Source of the DNA: Strongylocentrotus purpuratus | Lineage: Eukaryota > Echinodermata > Echinoidea > Camarodonta > Strongylocentrotidae | Length of the DNA: 64,000 nt | Assembly: GCF_000002235.5 (NCBI RefSeq) | Contig: NW_022145605.1 | Coordinates: forward strand, 33,563,266-33,627,265 | Direction: 5' to 3' | Shown: positions 56,301 through 64,000 of the stretch, piece after piece | How positions within the stretch are numbered: the first letter of the stretch is position 1 | Layout of the letters: each line of letters begins with the position of its first letter | Program-made: the position numbers and the translations under genes | Notes under the pieces: generated by a model | The model's input: only the letters and a program-made list of their open reading frames with translations | Database searches by the model: none | Told to the model about the DNA's origin: nothing

Positions 56301-59300
56301 AACACTTTATCACCCACACGCGCTTTAACGCCCACACACACTCGCACATACACGCACATACATACGTGTGTAACTGTGTACATACATACGATTTCAAACC
56401 CCACCTGCACCAAGTGGCAGCGCAGTCATGAGTCAGCGAATGGCGCTTCGTGTGCAGGGGATATCAGACTAGTTGCACCCGGGACGCTTTTTCCATTATC
56501 GTCATTCAAGAAACTTTTCAAGATCTTTCATAACGTGTTAATTATCTTGCTTCAAATGGCTTAAAATTCTTTGAACCTTTAAAACATTTCTGTTCATTTG
56601 ATGATTCTTTTTTTCTACAAACAGATTGCGAATCTTTTCGGAGGGCAGAAGTCCACCGTTATAACATTGATCAACGCTATGTATGGTGGATCTGTTACTC
56701 TGTTTTTTTTCATTGCCAAGGTGGGATTTCATTATTAACATTTTAGTACTTTCACGAATTGATATTAATTTGCATAACTCTCTAATTATTTCATAATTGT
56801 TCCTATTTCATCAATTGCCAAAGTACCCTCATAATCACCGTCAGCATTTTCCATTGAATTGATTAAACTGAGGCTGACTTGTCAGATATATACACAATTT
56901 TCTGAGAAAAGTTCTGATACCACTTGGTCCTGGCATGAACATTTTGTATATTTCTGCTTGTACGGAGATTCATGGTATGACTTGTATCATTTACTGGGAA
57001 CAATTCGGAGCACCTTTGCGGCTGCACACATGCGACGGCAAACTTTGTACTAAGGTCATGCCTTCTTTCTTCCAAAGTTTCCATCGTGGTTTTCCTGAGA
57101 GCATTTTAATAGGTCTCATAATGAGGGCCAAGAACGATCCTCATCGCTCTCTTCTATATCTTTTCCAGGTCACTAGTCTGTTGCTTGGTGAGTTCATAGT
57201 GTCACACCGGTCGGTGTCGCGTATTCAAGAGCTGGCCGCACGTAGGACTTACAATGTGTGCTCTTTGCTTGCTCTTTGACATCATCTCTTTAACCTGCTT
57301 TTCCCATTTCAGGTCATCTTGAATCCAGAAACCGAGAATCTTTGTCTCAGTTACCACATCCAAAACTTCCGGGCCTAAGGTTATGACAGGTGGCTCTGCA
57401 TGGTTGTGATCGCTTGAAGCAAATCTGGAATTGTTTGCACTTGGCCGCATTCAGGTGTATATTTTGGTCAGCCCATTGCCCAAGCTCATTGGCGACCTCT
57501 TGCAGACGTGGCTCATTCACAATTATTGTTTCTCCAATGCTAAGGTCGTCCACATACTTCCAAGTATGTAACTCAGTTGATCCTAGCGCATCGTTGGTAA
57601 GTGTGAGAAAAGCCAGCGGGCCGATCTGTGTTCCCTGAGGGACACCACAGGATAGACCCTTCCAGGCAGGAACAGCATTCTGGTACTTCACTCTCTGTTG
57701 CATGTTAGTCAGAAAATCACCAATCCATGAAATGATTTCACGGCGAACTCCAATTTCTAGAAGTTTGGTAACAACCATGGTGTCGTCAACTGAGTCAAAG
57801 GCTTTTGAGAAGTCCGTTACTAAAAGATTTCCAACAAAGTTGGGTTTATCCGACCCCTTGTAAACAGCGAATGGTAGAGGAGCCTGCAAGCTCCCATACT
57901 GATGACGATCAGTATTTGATCCATTTAGCTTCAAATCCCTCACAGACTTTGGCACACTTTGATGTATGCGACATAGGTCTGAATTTTTGTGACGACCGGA
58001 AGTTTCAAGACTGTAAACCACGTACGCCGGGGTTCGAATCCCTGTCGCAGCACTAATGTCATTTGGCAAGACATGAATCTACATTCAATCCACCCAGGTG
58101 AAGTAAATGGGTACCTGGCAGGAACTATTCCTTAAAAATGCTCGAGCGTTGTAATGGCAGCTGGCGTGCTAAAGCCAGGGCAATAGTATTGGAGGAGTAC
58201 CAATGCGCCAGACATGAGTGCTATAACACTCCACTATTATTATTATCATCATTTGTATTTTGTTATTATTATCATTATCATTAATTGTATTACTTTCTTG
58301 ATAATGACTATTATTATTGTTATCATTATAATGGCCGTTGTTATAAAAAATAATCATTCGGTCATAGTCTGTAACCAAAGATTAATTCACCTTTACTGTC
58401 TAGATAGTGCACGATGCCGGGTTTTCGATCAACCTTATCTTCTTCGTCATGGCCGGTTCCGTTGTCTTTTTCAACATCAACACCTTCCTCGTCCTTCCTA
58501 CCAAGTATATCCCCTGGCCTCTTCCAGAGGGGTACAGACTAATCACCTGTTGTACCCCTAGGACCCCTCCAGAGGCGACAGAAGATTGCGCATACGATAA
58601 CCAAGGGTACCAAGAGAACCAATCTGGCGAGGTGATGGGTGTAAATGAGTACTCCAGGCAGACCAACACTGGTTCTGAACGCAGGAAAAGTAGTATTTAT
58701 GAAGGTCGGAGAATGAGCCTGCTAATTGCAATGGATACAAAAAGTGAGACGGTCGACGGTGGCATCTCCGAGGCTGAGGAACGAAAGGAGGAGGAGTATG
58801 GAAGCCTCAGGTCATGCCTCCTTTCGATGCCATTTTGGCTGATACTTCTCTGGCAGGTATTCCTGCAGTTGGACGTTTACTTTACCTTTGGAACCCTGAA
58901 CTTCTTCTTGACAAGACTGTCCAACGGTGATGAGGATCTCGGTAGGTATATCAAGTATGGTTACGGTCAATGACGAATTTAGGGGGCACAGAGTGACCCG
59001 TGCTACATTTCAAAACTTATTTTGGCATACCTTAGGCACAGAAAAGAAAATGTGACTCTATTATATGCCCCCCCACCCATCTTTCGAATTGAGTTCCCCC
59101 CCCCCTTTTTTTTTTTTACTTCTTGCTTGCTTGCTAGTCAGGGATAGATTGCAAGCGGGTCCACTGTATCAGAATCCGGGATCCGCTCATTTTAATCTTA
59201 AGTTTTCATTTTAAGCTGCATAGAAGTAATGTCATCGAGGTTTAAATGGTTATTTAGTTTTAAACACTTACAACCAAGAAGTGGGATATGTAAATCAATG

Positions 59301-59562
59301 TATTCAGTACAAGTACAGAAACAGAAATAAGAAGGCATATATATATATATATATATATAGAATTACAGTAATGAAGGTAGATAATTATATCGGCAGTAGT
59401 AGTTGTAAGAGTAGTAGCAGGCGCGGATCCACGAGGGGGGGGGGGGGGGGCGACGGTCCCGGCCCCCTGGCCTTTTTTAAAATTAATTAAAAAACAAAAA
59501 ACAAATGTTTTTATATAACTAGGTTAGTAGTTAGTGCTCACACTACCCCCCCCCCCCCCCCC

Positions 59563-59596
<34 letters not shown>

Positions 59597-62500
59597 GAGC
59601 GGAAGACGGTCAGCGCGAATTTCAAATTCCCGGGGGCAAAAACGAAAATAAAATATTGCCCACTACCCCCCCCCCCCCCCCCCACTGAGCGAAATATTGG
59701 TCGGCGCGATTTTCACATTTTAGCCCCCCCCCCCCCCCCCCCCTTATCGGCAAATCCTGGATCCGCCACTGAGTAGTAGTAGTAGTAGTAGTTGCTGTAG
59801 TAGTAGAAGTACTAGTCCACGTTGTCGTCCTTATTTTAGTACAGACTATGTTGGATATATGAGCTACAATCATTAGTCGCATTTTGTTCCAATGCTCATC
59901 GAATTTCTCACCTCAATCCTAAACAAAACCTTATTTACCTTATCCTAACCATCTCTCTAACCCAAATCTAAAATCAAACCCAATGGAACATACAAAACTT
60001 GCAACCCAAGCCAAGACTATAATTGTTGACAAAATAAAGCCCGTGATCACCTTAACTATATTCGTCGTCATTATTGTCACCGTTGTCTTTTGTCATTATG
60101 AGTTTAATTTCTTTGTATAATCTAGTGAGTTGGTACACAAACGTCTTCGCTATTACACAGTTCTTCACCATCATCGTTGGTCCTCTTGGTGGTCTTCTCA
60201 TGGATAGGAATAGCATCTCGATGTTGTGTTCGAAATCCAGTAAGTATAATAGTTTACCATCCAACGTCAAAACATTCACACCAAATTGATAGTACAGTAA
60301 GATCACTCTGTGTAGGTGTGTGTGTCTGTGGTGGTGTGCGTGTGCGTCTGTTTGTGTATGTGGGTGTGGGTGAATTTCAGTGTCGTGGGTTTTTATTTTA
60401 GCATCAGTCATATTAGGATTATATCTTCGCACGTTTTCTGTTAATGTTTTCCGACTGACCTAAAGGTTTATAATTATCATTGAGGCATAAGCTAAGTCCA
60501 GAATTTTGTTACAGAATCTGAGACAAAGTTACCCAGTCCCTTTTATTCTAATCTGTTACGAGCCAGAAGTACCTTAACCCATCAGACGTTTTCATAAATT
60601 CTTGTTACAGGGATCAGATAGGGAATAAAAACCACTTCATGGCTAATGTTCAATTTTCCATGACATTTCGCAGAGAAACCAAAGGACAAAGGTCCTTACG
60701 CCGAGATGCGAGATAGCTGTCTCCCTCTGGCGTTAACCACAGTAGCTTCAATTGGCTACTCCATCTGTCTCTTGATTCCAAACCTTCAGCTCCAGTATCT
60801 AACTTTCAACCTCATTCTCGTAGCGACTTCTCTACTCTACGGAGTAGGGTTGGCCGTTGTAACAGTGGTGTAAGTCGGGATCTGATTATTGCTAATTCCG
60901 AGAAGTAACATGTTGACATGCTACTGTAACATGCTTTTAATAGAAGATACATTTTTAGAAGAGGCCACAAAACAAAGAGGTCATCAGCATATGCGTTAAA
61001 GATAAAGTTGAGTTCTGGTCATGGGATTGCATTGTAAAAGAAACGTTGTGGAGTCGATCAGAAAAGGTTGATCACCAAGCATGTACATTAAGGATTGGTG
61101 TGTACTGCAAGAAATTTGGCCCAGTCTTGGTAAAGTTACAAGCACTGTACACAGAAAGGTGTATATGGGACTACGCGATATCTATCCAAGCCGGATAGAT
61201 ATGATAATTTACCCAATATATCAATTAAAAGGCGGTTTTCCGGCAAAATTTGTATCATTACGTTTAAGTCAAAATAATTTTTTTTCACATGATTGGCAAT
61301 AAGAGCATCCATTTCATTTTTTCTATAATTATGTTTAACACTGCATGTGACTGTGAATCGAATTCTTTTTTTTTTTGTGACGTCGCAGATTTCCAATGAA
61401 GTATTTTGTCAGTGTTTACGGAGCCCTTCGAACCATCAGTGGATTCTTCACGTTACTCCAGTACCCAATCTTCATCCTGCTCCAGAAATATCTCGATGAT
61501 GACCCTTTCTGGGTGAGCAAAAACAGTTGTTATTTACCCCAGTGAGACTGCATGTAAACAACTTAAAATTGCAATTATTACCAGTGGCGAAGTAACTGGG
61601 GGCGCATGTCTCATCAACTTGACCTGACATCGGGGCCCTGTATTACAAAGAGTTGATATCAATCGCACGTTATTTGTGATTGATATCAATCACAACTATG
61701 TACATATAAGAGATGGGAAACTGCAAATTTGTAATTGATTTAGGATCAATATCAACCACTGGCGTACCTATGGGGGGGGGGGGCAGGGGGGCAGAGTGCC
61801 CCCCCCCCCCCTGACGGGCTCCAGGGGGAAAAAAGAAAAAGGGGAAAGAAAAGAAAAGAAAGGGAAAGGAAAGAAAAAGAAAAAAGGAAAAGGAAAGAAA
61901 AAAGGAAAGAAAGAGAAAAAAGGAAAAAAAGGAAAGAAAAAAGGAAGAAGAAGAGAAAAGGAACAAAAAGGGAAAAGAAAAGGAAAGGAATAAAAATGGG
62001 GGAAAAAAATAAAGAACATGGCCGTAAGCACCAGGGGGGGGGGCAGTTGACCCCAAATATTTTGAAATCGTACAGTTTTTTTCCTGAAAATGTAGTGTAG
62101 GCCTATACCAAATCCTTCAATTCTACTTTTGAAAATGCAAAAGTACCCTCATGACCAGTTCGGTCGCTCGAACTCCCTTCACTCCTTTTGCTTTTGAGAT
62201 TCTTCGAAAACTTTTAACGCATCTTTCCCCCTTCCCCATCAGAAAAATATTCCGCATACGGCCCTGAAAAATTAAAACAAATGAAAATAGGAAAATATAA
62301 GTGATATAACAAATTTGAAACTCTTCGCTGGCGCGAACTGCTTGCTAGCCTATTTTGTATTAAATGTTTTCACTTCCTCGTCCCTCTGAAAAAAGAAAAG
62401 GATTAGTATTGCCTAGAATACAATTGTGCCTGCCCTGACGGGCCCCGACCTGCAACCATGGCAACAATAACACACAATATATGTACCAAATGTTACTAAA

Positions 62501-64000
62501 AGAGACTAATTAATTTTTCTCGCTCGCTACACTCGCTCGCGAATAAAATGAATAGACATTGCTTTGTAAACAATTGTGCCCACCCTTGACCTGCAACAAT
62601 ATCATTAAAAATGGAAGAGTTTTTTCGCCCTCTCGCCAAAAAGGAATTGAATCGCGTTAAACGCGATTGCGTCCATCCTGACCTGCACCAATAAAAACAA
62701 GTTTATTTATTAATTTCTATTAAATGAGAATTTATTTTTTTTGCTTGCTCGCTATGCTCGCTCGCCAAAATGGAATTGACACCGCTAACGTGCCCGCCCC
62801 AACCTGCAACAACCAGTTAATAATTATGTACGAAACGTTATTCAAAGAAGTTTTGGTGTGCTCGTGCTCGCCAAAACGGAATTAACATCACCTTAGACAT
62901 GATTGTGTAAGCCCTGCCCTGCAACAAAAAAATCTGAAATTTATGAACCAATTATCATTACAAAATTTTGCTCGCTCGCTACGCTCGCTCTCCAAAATAG
63001 AAATAACACCGCTTTTAATAATCACGTCCCTGACATGGAACGATTAAACCAAGTTTATATACCATATTTTGCCTATAAAGAGAAGTGATTTTTTTTTGCT
63101 CGCTCGCTACGCTCGCTCGCCAAAATAGAATTAACACCGCTTTTAATAATCACGTCCCTGACATGGAACAATGAACCCAAGTTTTATGTACCATATTTTC
63201 CCTATAAAAGAAAAGTGATTTTTTTTTTCGCTCGCTACGCTCGCTAGCTCGTGGAATTATGTGCCCACCACTAACCTGCTACAATATCATTTAAAAGAGA
63301 AATGTAGGGGGTTGCCTGCCCGCCAAAATGGGATTGACATTGCCTTAAACACGATTGTGCCCGCCCCCTACCTGCAACAATGAAACAAATTTTATATAGC
63401 AATTCATTGAGAGAAAGATGTATTTTCGCTCGCTAGCTAAAATGGGTATAAAATCACCCTAAACACAATATTGTTCCCACGCCCTGCATGGGACAATTGA
63501 ACCAAGTTTAAGTGGCAATTATTAAAAAAGAAGTGATTTTTTTCTTGCTCGCTACAATAGTTTGCAAAAAAATGAAATTAACGTCGCTAACAAGTGAATG
63601 TTCCCACCCCCAACTTGCAACAATACCAGTTTATATACCAAACGTTACTTAAAGATTTTTTTTTGCTCGCTCGCTCGCTCGCCAGAAGTGAAAATTAGCA
63701 TCGCCTTTTTTGTTTGTTTCGGTCGCTTGCCCCCCCTGACGGAGTACCCCAGGTACGCCACTGATATCAACTCTTTGTAAGACGGGGCCCTGGTCTTTGC
63801 CAGTTGTCATATGTTATAACCAGAAGTAGCCTACATGATAATTATGTGGATTTTGACCAATAATGTCACGATTATATATTCGAAATAACTTACGAATTCA
63901 TTCCTAATATCATCATCCCATGCAGGTGACCATTGCATTCATAATTGGTGATATCTTCACGTTCACCAAAGAGATTCGATCATACACAGTATGTCCTCCG
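53374..64000 (+). CDS. SLC43A3-like: SLC43 family transporter, copy 3 (SLC43A3-like), 3' end incomplete or broken
   Basis: Exons: 53374-53550, 55377-55558, 56132-56255, 56625-56720, 58404-58941, 60126-60239, 60674-60869, 61389-61512, and a last exon from 63926. Splice sites and phases match copy 2 throughout, and all complete exons are open. The codon equal to the copy 2 start is GTG (53368-53370), so the likely start is the ATG two codons later. Exon 4 has one extra Phe codon from a T run. The last exon follows copy 2 for 14 codons (VTIAFIIGD...) and then diverges from 63968 to the window end, replacing the expected twelfth-helix sequence. This may be an insertion, an altered C-terminus, or an assembly junction. 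Central-loop RRxS sites are kept as in copy 2. Introns are enlarged by a LINE/SINE composite (intron 4), hAT-like elements (introns 5 and 8) and a palindromic MITE (intron 1). Role as for the other copies if expressed. Confidence 0.85.
54027..54118. mobile_element. Half copy of the GGCCCGAATTC MITE in intron 1 of SLC43 copy 3
   Basis: Matches the right half of 50840-51060 (ACGCGTCGAAACGCGTCATA, GTTTGTCGACAAACCTCC, ending GAATTCGGGCC). Not in copy 2 intron 1. Confidence 0.75.
54330..54869 (-). mobile_element. Second copy of the 540-bp TTAA-type MITE, in intron 1 of SLC43 copy 3
   Basis: TTAA at 54326-54329 and 54870-54873. By eye it differs from the 9751-10288 copy by about five substitutions and one 2-base indel. 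Absent from intron 1 of copy 2, so it inserted after copies 2 and 3 separated. Confidence 0.88.
55025..55350 (-). mobile_element. tRNA-like SINE, intron 1 of SLC43 copy 3
   Basis: Same insertion as 33110-33290 but keeps a longer body (CCAGCTCCATGGGGACCATT, GAGAAAACTTCAATGGG) that copy 2 has lost. Confidence 0.66.
56895..57990 (-). mobile_element. CR1-group LINE fragment, reverse transcriptase to C-terminus, broken
   Basis: Read on the minus strand from about 57990. It shows TDFSKAFDSVDDTMVVTKLL (catalytic Asp near 57814), GVPQGTQIGPLAF, the WKYVDD box and LNAAKCKQFQICF, all typical of CR1/Crack/Daphne-like LINE reverse transcriptases. The line continues through KILGFWIQDDLKWEKQVKEM (57300s), MRIVLGPHYETY (57100s) and LEERRHDLSTKFA to HTMNLRTS near 56950. 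The endonuclease is missing (5' truncated). The reading frame shifts between about 57250 and 57080, and a short internal stretch before YKGSDKPN appears lost, so it is dead. It sits in intron 4 of SLC43 copy 3; copy 2 has no such insert. A SINE abuts its 5' side. Confidence 0.88.
57995..58235 (+). mobile_element. tRNA-like SINE abutting the LINE in intron 4 of SLC43 copy 3
   Basis: GGGGTTCGAATCCCTGTCGC B box, AAGACATGAATCTACATTCA, and an ATTATTATTATC tail. The minus-strand frame that runs into the LINE (58069 onward) begins inside this SINE. Confidence 0.68.
59418..59771. mobile_element. hAT-like MITE, 354 bp, in intron 5 of SLC43 copy 3
   Basis: Ends CAGGCGCGGATCCACGAGG and (reverse complement) CAGTGGCGGATCCAGGATT; AGTAGTAG flanks both sides, an 8-bp duplication, though inside a TAG repeat. 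Interior has one G run, three C runs, one A run and a repeated CACTAC-C(n)-CTGAGCG module. Copy 2 has the same TAG-repeat host sequence (37020-37060) without it. Confidence 0.68.
61757..63763. mobile_element. Non-autonomous hAT-like element, 2.0 kb, carrying a minisatellite
   Basis: Ends CACTGGCGTACCT and (reverse complement) CAGTGGCGTACCT; the flanks ATATCAAC at 61749-61756 and 63764-63771 form an 8-bp target duplication, as expected for hAT. Inside: G and C runs, a 210-bp purine tract (61812-62025), and an 11-unit minisatellite. No transposase seen. Confidence 0.75.
62394..63680 (+). repeat. Diverged minisatellite, about 11 units of 95-145 bp
   Basis: Each unit has the order GCTCGCTACGCTCGCTCGCC, CAAAATGGAATTAACACCGC, a run such as TAAACACGATTGTGCCC, CCTGCAACAA (or CTGACATGGAAC), then ACCAAGTTTATATACCA and a T run. 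Unit anchors fall near 62450, 62590, 62685, 62805, 62915, 63035, 63160, 63275, 63375, 63485 and 63615. Units 6 and 7 are nearly identical (recent duplication). Confidence 0.8.

Larger units (their letters stand above)
61632..63790. mobile_element. GGGGCCCTG...CAAAGAGTTGATATC foldback MITE interrupted by a hAT-like element
   Basis: Left end GGGGCCCTGTATTACAAAGA and right end (reverse complement) GGGCCCCGTCTTACAAAGAG. Without the inner insert it is about 140 bp. In intron 8 of SLC43 copy 3. Confidence 0.72.

Noticed and set aside
61670-62056. Phe/Ser-rich minus-strand frames and Lys/Gly-rich plus-strand frame
   Set aside because: Low-complexity purine/pyrimidine tract inside the hAT-like element.
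62394-63680. Spaced repeats resembling a CRISPR array
   Set aside because: Units are long and diverged, with no fixed repeat and unique spacers, and the genome is eukaryotic; it is a minisatellite.

Overview
The window looks like nuclear DNA of an animal, most likely a marine deuterostome such as a sea urchin. This is inferred from AT-rich sequence, short exons with GT-AG introns, metazoan-only gene families, and a dense load of palindromic MITEs with TTAA targets and tRNA-like SINEs. From memory these repeats resemble echinoderm families, but the species cannot be fixed from the sequence alone.

Two kinds of genes are present, all on the plus strand. The main content is a tandem array of three SLC43-type transporter genes (closest in motif order to vertebrate SLC43A3, a nucleobase facilitator): copy 1 (coding 10994-18739, 546 aa), copy 2 (32128-39970, 550 aa) and copy 3 (53374 to the window end, cut off or broken at the 3' end). 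All have nine coding exons with identical phases. Copies 2 and 3 are much closer to each other, in introns and upstream DNA as well as exons, than either is to copy 1. Between copies 2 and 3 lies an unrelated eight-exon gene (43193-49412, 338 aa) for a Golgi 2-O-sulfotransferase of the heparan sulfate/uronyl family, with both active-site histidines and the two family disulfide pairs recognisable.

Layout: 1-10918, intergenic, with nested TTAA-type MITEs at 2507-3579, a 7SL-like SINE at 1290-1440 and a 538-bp palindromic MITE just upstream of copy 1; 10919-18739, copy 1; 18740-32065, repeat-rich spacer with a GTCTAAT-type foldback element, three tandem 225-bp units each carrying an exon-like end, LINE and SINE pieces; 32066-39970, copy 2; 39971-43192, spacer with a 43-bp G run and a 96-bp near-perfect hairpin; 43193-49412, sulfotransferase; 49413-53292, spacer holding a single copy of the 225-bp exon-like unit and several foldback MITEs; 53293-64000, copy 3, whose introns carry a LINE/SINE composite, a near-identical copy of the MITE found upstream of copy 1, and a hAT-like element stuffed with an 11-unit minisatellite nested in another MITE.

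The most notable points are: (i) a candidate leader exon, single upstream of copy 3 but triplicated upstream of copy 2; (ii) loss of the upstream ATG and a break of homology in the last exon of copy 3; (iii) adjacent TTAA-MITEs that share a single TTAA, seen twice; and (iv) paired filled/empty sites between copies 2 and 3 that date many insertions relative to the duplication. No LTR retrovirus-like or Polinton-like element was recognised.
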